The notes under the pieces: model-generated
Database searches by the model: none
What the model was told of the DNA's origin: nothing
The model's input: only the letters and a program-made list of their open reading frames with translations
Shown: piece after piece, positions 1 through 12,800 of the stretch
How positions within the stretch are numbered: position 1 is the first letter of the stretch
Layout: each line of letters starts with the position of its first letter
Origin: Oncomelania hupensis
Taxonomy: Eukaryota > Mollusca > Gastropoda > Littorinimorpha > Pomatiopsidae
Length of the DNA: 64,000 nt
Assembly (NCBI GenBank): GCA_036898135.1
Contig: CM072511.1
Span: forward strand, 75,023,990 to 75,087,989
Direction: 5' to 3'
Translations under genes and position numbers: made by a program

Positions 1-2220
1 AGAGAGGCTGAGGGAGGCTGAGAGAGGCTGAGTGAGGCTAAGGGAGGCTGAGAGAGGCAAATGGAACCTTAGGGAGGCTCAGAGGGAGGCTGAGAGAGGC
101 TGAGGGAGGCTGATGGAGGCTAAGAGGGAGGCTCAAGGAGGCTGATGGAGGCTGAGGAAGGGTTGAGAGGGAGGCTGAGAGGGAGTCTGAGAGAGGCCGA
201 GAGAGGCCGAGAGAAAGGCTGAGAGAAGCTGACGGAGGCTGAGTGAGGCTGAGGGAGACTGAGATAGAGGCTGAGAGAGGCTGAGGGAGGCTGAGGGAGG
301 CTGAGAGGGAGGCTGAGAGAGGCTGAGAGGGAGGCTGAGAGAGGCTGAGGGAGGCTGAGAGGGAGGCTGAGGGAGGCTAAGAGGGAGGCTGAGAGAGGCT
401 GAGAGGGAGGCTGAGAGAGGCTGAGAGAGGCTGAGGGAGGATGATGGAGGCTAAGAGGGAGGCTGAGAGAGGCTGAGAGGGAGGCTGAGAGAGGCTGAGG
501 GAGGGTCATGGAGGCTAAGAGGGAGGCTGAGAGAGGCTGAGAGAGGCTGAGGGAGGCTGAGAGGGAGGCTGAGAGAGGCAGAGAGAGGCTAATGGAGGCT
601 GAGGGAGGCTCAGAGGGAGGCTGAGAGAGAATGAGAGAGGCTGAGGGAGGCTGATGGAGGCTAAGAGGGAGGCTGAGGGAGGCTGATGGAGGCTGAGGAA
701 GGGTTGAGAGGGAGGCTGAGGGAGGCTGAGAGGGAGGCTGAGAGAGGCTGAGAGAGGCTGAGGGAGGCTGAGAGGGAGGCTGAGGGAGGCTGAGAGAGGC
801 TGAGGGAGGCTGAGAGGGAGGCTGAGAGAGGCTGAGAGAGGCTGAGGGAGGATGATGGAGGCTAAGAGGGAGGCTGAGAGAGGCTGAGGGAGGCTGGCTG
901 AGGGAGGCTGATGGAGGCTAAGAGGGAGGCTGAGGGAGGCTGATGGAGGCTGAGGAAGGGTTGAGAGGGAGGCTGAGGGAGGCTGAGAGGGAGGCTGAGA
1001 GAGGCTGAGAGAGGCTGAGAGAGGCAGACGGAGGCTGAGAGGGAACCTGAGAGAGGCTGAGGGAGGCTGAGAGAGGCTGAGTGAGGCTAAGGGAGGCTGA
1101 GAGAGGCAAATGGAACCTTAGGGAGGCTCAGAGGGAGGCTGAGAGAGGCTGAGAGAGGCTGAGGGAGGCTGATGGAGGCTAAGAGGGAGGCTGAAGGAGG
1201 CTGATGGAGGCTGAGGAAGGGTTGAGAGGGAGGCTGAGAGGGAGTCTGAGAGAGGCCGAGAGAGGCCGAGAGGAAGGCTGAGAGAAGCTGACGGAGGCTG
1301 AGTGAGGCTGAGGGAGGCTGAGAGAGGCTGAGGGAGGCTGAGGGAGGCTGAGAGGGAGGCTGAGAGAGGCTGAGAGGGAGGCTGAGAGAGGCTGAGGGAG
1401 GCTGAGAGGGAGGCTGAGAGGGAGGCTGAGAGAGGCTGAGGGAGGCTGAGAGAGGCTAAGAGAGGCTGAGGGAGGATGATGGAGGCTAAGAGGGAGGCTG
1501 AGAGAGGCTGAGAGGGAGGCTGAGAGAGGCTGAGGGAGGGTCATGGAGGCTAAGAGGGAGGCTGAGAGAGGCTGAGAGAGGCTGAGGGAGGCTGAGAGGG
1601 AGGCTGAGAGAGGCAGAGAGAGGCTAATGGAGGCTGAGGGAGGCTCAGAGGGAGGCTGAGAGAGAATGAGAGAGGCTGAGGGAGGCTGATGGAGGCTAAG
1701 AGGGAGGCTGAGGGAGGCTGATGGAGGCTGAGGAAGGGTTGAGAGGGAGGCTGAGGGAGGCTGAGAGGGAGGCTGAGAGAGGCTGAGAGAGGCTGAGGGA
1801 GGCTGAGGGAGGCTGAGAGAGGCTGAGGGAGGCTGAGAGGGAGGCTGAGAGAGGCTGAGAGAGGCTGAGGGAGGATGATGGAGGCTAAGAGGGAGGCTGA
1901 GAGAGGCTGAGGGAGGCTGGCTGAGGGAGGCTGATGGAGGCTAAGAGGGAGGCTGAGGGAGGCTGATGGAGGCTGAGAGGGAGGCTGAGAGAGGCTGAGA
2001 GGGAGGCTGAGAGAGGCTGAGGGAGGCTGAGAGAGAGGCTGAGGGAGGCTGAGAGGGAGGCTGAGGGAGGCTGAGAGGGAGGCTGAGAGAGGCTGAGGGA
2101 GGCTGAGAGAGGCTGAGAGAGGCTGAGGGAGGATGATGGAGGCTAAGAGGGAGGCTGAGAGAGGCTGAGAGGGAGGCTGAGAGGGAGGCTGAGAGAGGCT
2201 GAGGGAGGGTCATGGAGGCT
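1..2220. repeat. About 1.05-kb sub-repeat pair at the array start
   Basis: The marker AAATGGAACCTTAGGG occurs at 59 and 1,108. The blocks that follow it share an unusual series of variants: GAGTCTGAG, a GGCCGAG doublet, AAGCTGACGG, then GGATGATGG and GGTCATGG. A related block starts at 4,501 inside copy A. Period and borders were judged by eye and differ between copies by small indels. Confidence 0.6.
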
Positions 2221-3827
2221 AAGAGGGAGGCTGAGAGAGGCTGAGAGAGGCTAATGGAGAGGCTGAGATAGAGGCTGAGAGAGGCTGAGATAGAGGCTGA
2301 GAGAGGCTGAGGGAGGCTGAGGGAGGCTGAGGGAGGCTGAGAGGGAGGCTGAGAGAGGCTGAGAGGGAGGCTGAGAGAGGCTGAGGGAGGCTGAGAGGGA
2401 GGCTGAGGGAGGCTAAGAGAGGCTGAGAGAGGCTGAGGGAGGCTGAGAGGGAGGCTGAGAGGCTGAGAGAGGCTGAGGGAGGCTGAGAGGGAGGCTGAGA
2501 GAGGCTGAGAGAGGCTGAGGGAGGCTGAGAGGGAGGCTGAGAGAGGCTGAGAGAGGCTGAGGGAGTATGATGGAGGCTAAGAGGGAGGCTGAGAGAGGCT
2601 GAGGGAGGCTGAGGGAGGCTGAGAGGGAGGCTGAGAGAGGCTGAGGGATGGTCATGGAGGCTAAGAGGGAGGCTGAGAGAGGCTGAGAGAGGCTGAGGGA
2701 GGCTGAGAGGGAGGCTGAGAGAGGCTGAGAGAGGCTAATGGAGGCTGAGGGAGGCTCAGAGGGAGGCTGAGAGAGAATGAGAGAGGCTGAGGGAGGCTGA
2801 TGGAGGCTAAGAGGGAGGCTGAGGGAGGCTGATGGAGGCTGAGGAAGGGTTGAGAGGGAGGCTGAGAGGGAGGCTGAGAGAGGCCGAGAGAGGCCGAGAG
2901 GAAGGCTGAGAGAGGCTGAGGGAGGCTGAGGGAGGCTGAGAGGGAGGCTGAGACAGGCTGAGGGAGGCTGAGGGAGGTTGAGAGGGAGGCTGAGAGAGGC
3001 TGAGAGAGGCTGAGGGAGGCTGAGAGGGAGGCTAAGAGAGGCTGAGGGAGGCTGAGGGAGGCTGAGAGGGAGGCTGAGAGGGAGGCTGAGAGTCTGAGGG
3101 AGGCTGAAAGGGAGGATGAGGGAGGCTGAAAGAGGCTGAGGGAGGATGATGGAGGCTAAGAGGGAGAGGTTGAGGGAGGCTGAGAGAGGCTAAGAGAGGC
3201 TGAGGGAGGCTGAGGGAGGCTGAGAGGGAGGCTGAGAGAGTCTGAGGGAGGCTGAAAGGGAGGTTGAGGGAGGCTGAGAGAGGCTGAGAGAGGCTGAGGG
3301 ATCCTGATGGAGGCTAAGAGGGAGGATGAGAGAGGCTGAGGGAGGCTAAGGGAGGCTGAGAGAGGCTGAAAGAGGCTGAGGGAGGCTGATGGAGGCTAAG
3401 TGGGAGCCTGATAGGTAGGCTGATAGAGGCTGAGAGAGGCTGAGGGAACCTGAGGGAGGCTGAGAGAGGCTGAGAGAGGCTGAAAGAGGCTGAGGGAGGC
3501 TGTGGAAGGCTGATTGAGGCTGAGGAAGGGTTGAGAGGGAGGCTGAGAGGGAGGCTGAGAGAGGCCGAGAGAAGCCGAGAGGGAGGCTGAGAGAGGCTGA
3601 GGGAGGCTGATGGAGGCTAAGAGGGAGGCTGAGAGGGAGGCTGAGGGAGGCTGAGAGGGGCTGAGAGAGGCTGAGGGAGGCTGAGGGAGGCTGAGAGAGG
3701 ATGAGAGAAGCTAAGGGAGGCTAAGAGGGAGGCTCAGAGGGAGGCTGAGAGAGGCTGAGAGGCTGAGGGAGGCTGATGGAGGCTAAGAGGGAGGCTGAGG
3801 GAGGCTGAGAGAGGCCGAGAGAGGCTG

Positions 3828-6800
3828 AGGGAGGCTGAGGGAGGCTGAGAGGGAACCTGAGAGAGGCTGAGAGAGGTAGAGGGAGGCTAAGGGAGGCTGA
3901 GAGAGGCTGAGAGAAGCTAAGGGAGGCTGAGGGAGGCTGAGAGAGGCTGAGGGAGGCTGATGGAGGCTAAGAGGGAGGCTGAGAGGGAGGTTGAGAGAGG
4001 CTGAGAGAGGCTGAGGGAGGCTGAGGGAGGCTAAGAAAGGCCGAGAGAGGCTGAGAGAGGCTGAGGGAGTCTGAGGGAGGCTGAGAGAGGCTGAGAGAAG
4101 CTAAGGGAGGCTGAGGGAGGCTCAGAGGGAGGCTGAGAAATGCTAAGGGAGGCTGAGAGGGAGGCTGAGAGAGGCTGATGGAGGCTGAGGGAGGCTCAGA
4201 GGGAGGCTGAGAGAGGCTGAGAGAGGCTGATGGAGGTTAAGAGGGAGGCTGAGGGAGGCTGATGGAGGCTGAGGAAGGGTTGAGAGGGAGGCTGAGAGGG
4301 AGGCTGAGAGAGGCTGAGGGAGGCTGAGGGAGGCTAAGAGGGAGGCTGAGAGAGGCTGAGGGAGGCTGAGAGAGGCTGAGGGAGGCTGAGGGAGGCTGAG
4401 AGGGAGGCTGAGAGAGGCAGACGGAGGCTGAGAGGGAACCTGAGAGAGGCTGAGGGAGGCTGAGAGAGGCTGAGTGAGGCTAAGGGAGGCTGAGAGAGGC
4501 AAATGGAACCTTAGGGAGGCTCAGAGGGAGGCTGAGAGAGGCTGAGAGAGGCTGAGGGAGGCTGATGGAGGCTAAGAGGGAGGCTCAAGGAGGCTGATGG
4601 AGGCTGAGGAAGGGTTGAGAGGGAGGCTGAGAGGGAGTCTGAGAGAGGCCGAGAGAGGCCGAGAGGAAGGCTGAGAGAAGCTGACGGAGGCTGAGTGAGG
4701 CTGAGGGAGGCTGAGAGAGAGGCTGAGAGAGGCTGAGGGAGGCTGAGGGAGGCTGAGAGGGAGGCTGAGAGAGGCTGAGAGGGAGGCTGAGGGAGGCTGA
4801 GAGAGAGGCTGAGGGAGGCTGAGAGGGAGGCTGAGGGAGGCTGAGAGGGAGGCTGAGAGAGGCTGAGGGAGGCTGAGAGAGGCTGAGAGAGGCTGAGGGA
4901 GGATGATGGAGGCTAAGAGGGAGGCTGAGAGAGGCTGAGAGGGAGGCTGAGAGGGAGGCTGAGAGAGGCTGAGGGAGGGTCATGGAGGCTAAGAGGGAGG
5001 CTGAGAGAGGCTGAGGGAGGCTGAGAGGGAGGCTGAGAGAGGCAGAGAGAGGCTAATGGAAGCTGAGGGAGGCTCAGAGGGAGGCTGAGAGAGAATGAGA
5101 GAGGCTGAGGGAGGCTAAGAGGGAGGCTGAGGGAGGCTGATGGAGGCTGAGGAAGGGTTGAGAGGGAGGCTGAGGGAGGCTGAGAGGGAGGCTGAGAGAG
5201 GCTGAGAGAGGCTGAGGGAGGCTGAGAGGGAGGCTGAGGGAGGCTGAGAGAGGCTGAGGGAGGCTGAGAGGGAGGCTGAGAGAGGCTGAGAGAGGCTGAG
5301 GGAGGATGATGGAGGCTAAGAGGGAGGCTGAGAGAGGCTGAGGGAGGCTGGCTGAGTGAGGCTGATGGAGGCTAAGAGGGAGGCTGAGGGAGGCTGATGG
5401 AGGAAGGGTTGAGAGGGAGGCTGAGGGAGGCTGAGAGGGAGGCTAAGAGAGGCTGAGAGAGGCTGAGGGAGGCTGAGAGGGAGGCTGAGGGAGGCTGAGG
5501 GAGGCTGAGAGAGGCTGAGGGAGGCTGAGAGGGAGGCTGAGAGAGGCTGAGAGAGGCTGAGGGAGGATGATGGAGGCTAAGAGGGAGGCTGAGAGAGGCT
5601 GAGGGAGGCTGAGGGAGGCTGAGAGGGAGGCTGAGAGAGGCTGAGGGAGGGTCATGGAGGCTAAGGGAGGGTCATGGAGGCTAAGAGGGAGGCTGAGAGA
5701 GGCTGAGAGAGGCTGAGGGAGGCTTAGAGGGAGGCTGAGAGAGGCTGAGAGAGGCTAATGGAGAGGCTGAGATAGAGGCTGAGAGAGGCTGAGATAGAGG
5801 CTGAGAGAGGCTGAGGGAGGCTGAGGGAGGCTGAGAGGGAGGCTGAGAGAGGCTGAGAGGGAGGCTGAGAGAGGCTGAGGGAGGCTGAGAGGGAGGCTGA
5901 GGGAGGCTAAGAGAGGCTGAGAGAGGCTGAGGGAGGCTGAGAGGGAGGCTGAGAGGCTGAGAGAGGCTGAGGGAGGCTGAGAGGGAGGCTGAGAGAGGCT
6001 GAGAGAGGCTGAGGGAGGCTGAGAGGGAGGCTGAGAGAGGCTGAGAGAGGCTGAGAAGGATGATGGAGGCTAAGAGGGAGGCTGAGAGAGGCTGAGGGAG
6101 GCTGAGAGGGAGGCTGAGAGAGGCTGAGGGATGGTCATGGAGGCTAAGAGGGAGGCTGAGAGAGGCTGAGAGAGGCTGAGGGAGGCTGAGAGGGAGGCTG
6201 AGAGAGGCTCAGAGAGGCTAATGGAGGCTGAGGGAGGCTCAGAGGGAGGCTGAGAGAGAATGAGAGAGGCTGAGGGAGGCTGATGGAGGCTAAGAGGGAG
6301 GCTGAGGGAGGCTGATGGAGGCTGAGGAAGGGTTGAGAGGGAGGCTGAGAGGGAGGCTGAGAGAGGCCGAGAGAGGCCGAGAGGAAGGCTGAGAGAGGCT
6401 GAGGGAGGCTGAGGGAGGCTGAGAGGGAGGCTGAGACAGGCTGAGGGAGGCTGAGGGAGGTTGAGAGGGAGGCTGAGAGATGCTGAGGGAGGCTGAGGGA
6501 GGCTGAGAGGGAGGCTGAGAGGGAGGCTGAGAGAGTCTGAGGGAGGCTGAAAGGGAGGTTGAGGGAGGCTGAAAGAGGCTGAGGGAGGATGATGGAGGCT
6601 AAGAGGGAGAGGCTGAGGGAGGCTGAGAGAGGCTAAGAGAGGCTGAGGGAGGCTGAGGGAGGCTGAGAGGGAGGCTGAGAGAGTCTGAGGGAGGCTGAGG
6701 GAGGCTGAAAGGGAGGTTGAGGGAGGCTGAGAGAGGCTGAGAGAGGCTGAGGGATCCTGATGGAGGCTAAGAGGGAGGCTGAGAGAGGCTAACGGAGGCT

Positions 6801-9800
6801 GAGGGAGGCTGAGAGAGGCTGAGAGAGGCTGAGGGAGGCTGATGGAGGCTAAGAGGGAGGCTGAGAGAGGCTGAGGGAGGCTGATGGAGGCTAAGAGGGA
6901 GGCTGAGAGAGGCTCAGGGAGGCTGAGGGAGGCTGAGAGAGGCTGAGAGACGCTGAGAGAGGCTGAGGAAGGCTGAGGGAGGCTGAGAGAGGCTGAGAGA
7001 AGCTAAGGGAGGCTAAGGGAGGCTCAGAGGGAGGCTGAGAGAGGCTGAGGGAGGCTGAGGGAGGCTGAGAGGGAGGCTGAGAGAGGCTGAGGGAGGCTGA
7101 GAGAGGCTGAGAGAGGCTGAGGGAGGATGATGGAGGCTAAGAGGGAGGCTGAGAGAGGCTGAGAGGGAGGCTGAGAGGGAGGCTGAGAGAGGCTGAGGGA
7201 GGGTCATGGAGGCTAAGAGGGAGGCTGAGAGAGGCTGAGGGAGGCTGAGAGGGAGGCTGAGAGAGGCAGAGAGAGGCTAATGGAAGCTGAGGGAGGCTCA
7301 GAGGGAGGCTGAGAGAGAATGAGAGAGGCTGAGGGAGGCTGATGGAGGCTAAGAGGGAGGCTGAGGGAGGCTGAGGAAGGGTTGAGAGGGAGGCTGAGGG
7401 AGGCTGAGAGGGAGGCTGAGAGAGGCTGAGAGAGGCTGAGGGAGGCTGAGAGGGAGGCTGAGGGAGGCTGAGGGAGGCTGAGAGAGGCTGAGGGAGGCTG
7501 AGAGGGAGGCTGAGAGAGGCTGAGAGAGGCTGAGGGAGGATGATGGAGGCTAAGAGGGAGGCTGAGAGAGGCTGAGGGAGGCTGGCTGAGTGAGGCTGAG
7601 GGAGGCTGAGAGAGGCTGAGGGAGGCTGAGAGGGAGGCTGAGAGAGGCTGAGAGAGGCTGAGGGAGGATGATGGAGGCTAAGAGGGAGGCTGAGAGAGGC
7701 TGAGAGGGAGGCTGAGAGGGAGGCTGAGAGAGGCTGAGGGAGGGTCATGGAGGCTAAGAGGGAGGCTGAGAGAGGCTGAGGGAGGCTGAGAGGGAGGCTG
7801 AGAGAGGCAGAGAGAGGCTAATGGAAGCTGAGGGAGGCTCAGAGGGAGGCTGAGAGAGAATGAGAGAGGCTGAGGGAGGCTGATGGAGGCTAAGAGGGAG
7901 GCTGAGGGAGGCTGATGGAGGCTGAGGAAGGGTTGAGAGGGAGGCTGAGGGAGGCTGAGAGGGAGGCTGAGAGAGGCTGAGAGAGGCTGAGGGAGGCTGA
8001 GAGGGAGGCTGAGGGAGGCTGAGGGAGGCTGAGAGAGGCTGAGGGAGGCTGAGAGGGAGGCTGAGAGAGGCTGAGAGAGGCTGAGGGAGGATGATGGAGG
8101 CTAAGAGGGAGGCTGAGAGAGGCTGAGGGAGGCTGGCTGAGTGAGGCTGATGGAGGCTAAGAGGGAGGCTGAGGGAGGCTGATGGAGGAAGGGTTGAGAG
8201 GGAGGCTGAGGGAGGCTGAGAGGGAGGCTAAGAGAGGCTGAGAGAGGCTGAGGGAGGCTGAGAGGGAGGCTGAGGGAGGCTGAGGGAGGCTGAGAGAGGC
8301 TGAGGGAGGCTGAGAGGGAGGCTGAGAGAGGCTGAGAGAGGCTGAGGGAGGATGATGGAGGCTAAGAGGGAGGCTGAGAGAGGCTGAGGGAGGCTGAGGG
8401 AGGCTGAGAGGGAGGCTGAGAGAGGCTGAGGGAGGGTCATGGAGGCTAAGGGAGGGTCATGGAGGCTAAGAGGGAGGCTGAGAGAGGCTGAGAGAGGCTG
8501 AGGGAGGCTTAGAGGGAGGCTGAGAGAGGCTAATGGAGAGGCTGAGATAGAGGCTGAGAGAGGCTGAGATAGAGGCTGAGAGAGGCTGAGGGAGGCTGAG
8601 GGAGGCTGAGAGGGAGGCTGAGAGAGGCTGAGAGGGAGGCTGAGAGAGGCTGAGGGAGGCTGAGAGGGAGGCTGAGGGAGGCTAAGAGAGGCTGAGAGAG
8701 GCTGAGGGAGGCTGAGAGGGAGGCTGAGAGGCTGAGAGAGGCTGAGGGAGGCTGAGAGGGAGGCTGAGAGAGGCTGAGAGAGGCTGAGGGAGGCTGAGAG
8801 GGAGGCTGAGAGAGGCTGAGAGAGGCTGAGGGAGGATGATGGAGGCTAAGAGGGAGGCTGAGAGAGGCTGAGGGAGGCTGAGAGGGAGGCTGAGAGAGGC
8901 TGAGGGATGGTCATGGAGGCTAAGAGGGAGGCTGAGAGAGGCTGAGAGAGGCTGAGGGAGGCTGAGAGGGAGGCTGAGAGAGGCTGAGAGAGGCTAATGG
9001 AGGCTGAGGGAGGCTCAGAGGGAGGCTGAGAGAGAATGAGAGAGGCTGAGGGAGGCTGATGGAGGCTAAGAGGGAGGCTGAGGGAGGCTGATGGAGGCTG
9101 AGGAAGGGTTGAGAGGGAGGCTGAGAGGGAGGCTGAGAGAGGCCGAGAGAGGCCGAGAGGAAGGCTGAGAGAGGCTGAGGGAGGCTGAGGGAGGCTGAGA
9201 GGGAGGCTGAGACAGGCTGAGGGAGGCTGAGGGAGGTTGAGAGGGAGGCTGAGAGAGGCTGAGGGAGGTTGAGAGGGAGGCTGAGAGAGGCTGAGATAGA
9301 GGCTGAGAGAGGCTGAGGGAGGCTGAGGGAGGCTGAGAGGGAGGCTGAGAGAGGCTGAGAGGGAGGCTGAGAGAGGCTGAGGGAGGCTGAGAGAGAGGCT
9401 GAGGGAGGCTGAGAGGGAGGCTGAGGGAGGCTGAGAGGGAGGCTGAGAGAGGCTGAGGGAGGCTGAGAGAGGCTGAGAGAGGCTGAGGGAGGATGATGGA
9501 GGCTAAGAGGGAGGCTGAGAGAGGCTGAGAGGGAGGCTGAGAGGGAGGCTGAGAGAGGCTGAGGGAGGGTCATGGAGGCTAAGAGGGAGGCTGAGAGAGG
9601 CTGAGGGAGGCTGAGAGGGAGGCTGAGAGAGGCAGAGAGAGGCTAATGGAAGCTGAGGGAGGCTCAGAGGGAGGCTGAGAGAGAATGAGAGAGGCTGAGG
9701 GAGGCTGATGGAGGCTAAGAGGGAGGCTGAGGGAGGCTGATGGAGGCTGAGGAAGGGTTGAGAGGGAGGCTGAGGGAGGCTGAGAGGGAGGCTGAGAGAG

Positions 9801-9814
9801 GCTGAGAGAGGCTG
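3828..9814. repeat. Higher-order repeat copy A (5,987 bp)
   Basis: Landmarks in this block recur exactly 5,987 bp downstream: the GGGAACCTGA at 3,851 and 9,838, the AGAAATGCTAAGG near 4,137 and 10,124, and the GGAAGGGTTG at 9,751 and 15,738. The left border is approximate: similarity to copy B fails just upstream, where copy A has GGCCGAG near 3,811 and the matching site has GGCTGAG. Smaller duplications of about 2,785 bp (5,443 to 8,228) and about 541 bp (near 7,207 and 7,748) lie inside it. Confidence 0.85.
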
Positions 9815-12800
9815 AGGGAGGCTGAGGGAGGCTGAGAGGGAACCTGAGAGAGGCTGAGAGAGGTAGAGGGAGGCTAAGGGAGGCTGAGAGAGGCTGAGAG
9901 AAGCTAAGGGAGGCTGAGGGAGGCTGAGAGAGGCTGAGGGAGGCTGATGGAGGCTAAGAGGGAGGCTGAGAGGGAGGTTGAGAGAGGCTGAGAGAGGCTG
10001 AGGGAGGCTGAGGGAGGCTAAGAAAGGCCGAGAGAGGCTGAGAGAGGCTGAGGGAGTCTGAGGGAGGCTGAGAGAGGCTGAGAGAAGCTAAGGGAGGCTG
10101 AGGGAGGCTCAGAGGGAGGCTGAGAAATGCTAAGGGAGGCTGAGAGGGAGGCTGAGAGAGGCTGATGGAGGCTGAGGGAGGCTCAGAGGGAGGCTGAGAG
10201 AGGCTGAGAGAGGCTGATGGAGGTTAAGAGGGAGGCTGAGGGAGGCTGATGGAGGCTGAGGAAGGGTTGAGAGGGAGGCTGAGAGGGAGGCTGAGAGAGG
10301 CTGAGGGAGGCTGAGGGAGGCTAAGAGGGAGGCTGAGAGAGGCTGAGGGAGGCTGAGAGAGGCTGAGGGAGGCTGAGGGAGGCTGAGAGGGAGGCTGAGA
10401 GAGGCAGACGGAGGCTGAGAGGGAACCTGAGAGAGGCTGAGGGAGGCTGAGAGAGGCTGAGTGAGGCTAAGGGAGGCTGAGAGAGGCAAGTGGAACCTTA
10501 GGGAGGCTCAGAGGGAGGCTGAGAGAGGCTGAGAGAGGCTGAGGGAGGCTGATGGAGGCTAAGAGGGAGGCTCAAGGAGGCTGATGGAGGCTGAGGAAGG
10601 GTTGAGAGGGAGGCTGAGAGGGAGTCTGAGAGAGGCCTAGAGAGGCCGAGAGGAAGGCTGAGAGAAGCTGACGGAGGCTGAGTGAGGCTGAGGGAGGCTG
10701 AGATAGAGGCTGAGAGAGGCTGAGGGAGGCTGAGGGAGGCTGAGAGGGAGGCTGAGAGAGGCTGAGAGGGAGGCTGAGGGAGGCTGAGAGAGAGGCTGAG
10801 GGAGGCTGAGAGGGAGGCTGAGGGAGGCTGAGAGGGAGGCTGAGAGAGGCTGAGGGAGGCTGAGAGAGGCTGAGAGAGGCTGAGGGAGGATGATGGAGGC
10901 TAAGAGGGAGGCTGAGAGAGGCTGAGAGGGAGGCTGAGAGGGAGGCTGAGAGAGGCTGAGGGAGGGTCATGGAGGCTAAGAGGGAGGCTGAGAGAGGCTG
11001 AGGGAGGCTGAGAGGGAGGCTGAGAGAGGCAGAGAGAGGCTAATGGAAGCTGAGGGAGGCTCAGAGGGAGGCTGAGAGAGAATGAGAGAGGCTGAGGGAG
11101 GCTAAGAGGGAGGCTGAGGGAGGCTGATGGAGGCTGAGGAAGGGTTGAGAGGGAGGCTGAGGGAGGCTGAGAGGGAGGCTGAGAGAGGCTGAGAGAGGCT
11201 GAGGGAGGCTGAGAGGGAGGCTGAGGGAGGCTGAGAGAGGCTGAGGGAGGCTGAGAGGGAGGCTGAGAGAGGCTGAGAGAGGCTGAGGGAGGATGATGGA
11301 GGCTAAGAGGGAGGCTGAGAGAGGCTGAGGGAGGCTGGCTGAGTGAGGCTGATGGAGGCTAAGAGGGAGGCTGAGGGAGGCTGATGGAGGAAGGGTTGAG
11401 AGGGAGGCTGAGGGAGGCTGAGAGGGAGGCTAAGAGAGGCTGAGAGAGGCTGAGGGAGGCTGAGAGGGAGGCTGAGGGAGGCTGAGGGAGGCTGAGAGAG
11501 GCTGAGGGAGGCTGAGAGGGAGGCTGAGAGAGGCTGAGAGAGGCTGAGGGAGGATGATGGAGGCTAAGAGGGAGGCTGAGAGAGGCTGAGGGAGGCTGAG
11601 GGAGGCTGAGAGGGAGGCTGAGAGAGGCTGAGGGAGGGTCATGGAGGCTAAGGGAGGGTCATGGAGGCTAAGAGGGAGGCTGAGAGAGGCTGAGAGAGGC
11701 TGAGGGAGGCTTAGAGGGAGGCTGAGAGAGGCTGAGAGAGGCTAATGGAGAGGCTGAGATAGAGGCTGAGAGAGGCTGAGATAGAGGCTGAGAGAGGCTG
11801 AGGGAGGCTGAGGGAGGCTGAGAGGGAGGCTGAGAGAGGCTGAGAGGGAGGCTGAGAGAGGCTGAGGGAGGCTGAGAGGGAGGCTGAGGGAGGCTAAGAG
11901 AGGCTGAGAGAGGCTGAGGGAGGCTGAGAGGGAGGCTGAGAGGCTGAGAGAGGCTGAGGGAGGCTGAGAGGGAGGCTGAGAGAGGCTGAGAGAGGCTGAG
12001 GGAGGCTGAGAGGGAGGCTGAGAGAGGCTGAGAGAGGCTGAGAAGGATGATGGAGGCTAAGAGGGAGGCTGAGAGAGGCTGAGGGAGGCTGAGAGGGAGG
12101 CTGAGAGAGGCTGAGGGATGGTCATGGAGGCTAAGAGGGAGGCTGAGAGAGGCTGAGAGAGGCTGAGGGAGGCTGAGAGGGAGGCTGAGAGAGGCTCAGA
12201 GAGGCTAATGGAGGCTGAGGGAGGCTCAGAGGGAGGCTGAGAGAGAATGAGAGAGGCTGAGGGAGGCTGATGGAGGCTAAGAGGGAGGCTGAGGGAGGCT
12301 GATGGAGGCTGAGGAAGGGTTGAGAGGGAGGCTGAGAGGGAGGCTGAGAGAGGCCGAGAGAGGCCGAGAGGAAGGCTGAGAGAGGCTGAGGGAGGCTGAG
12401 GGAGGCTGAGAGGGAGGCTGAGACAGGCTGAGGGAGGCTGAGGGAGGTTGAGAGGGAGGCTGAGAGATGCTGAGGGAGGCTGAGGGAGGCTGAGAGGGAG
12501 GCTGAGAGGGAGGCTGAGAGAGTCTGAGGGAGGCTGAAAGGGAGGTTGAGGGAGGCTGAAAGAGGCTGAGGGAGGATGATGGAGGCTAAGAGGGAGAGGC
12601 TGAGGGAGGCTGAGAGAGGCTAAGAGAGGCTGAGGGAGGCTGAGGGAGGCTGAGAGGGAGGCTGAGAGAGTCTGAGGGAGGCTGAGGGAGGCTGAAAGGG
12701 AGGTTGAGGGAGGCTGAGAGAGGCTGAGAGAGGCTGAGGGATCCTGATGGAGGCTAAGAGGGAGGCTGAGAGAGGCTAACGGAGGCTGAGGGAGGCTGAG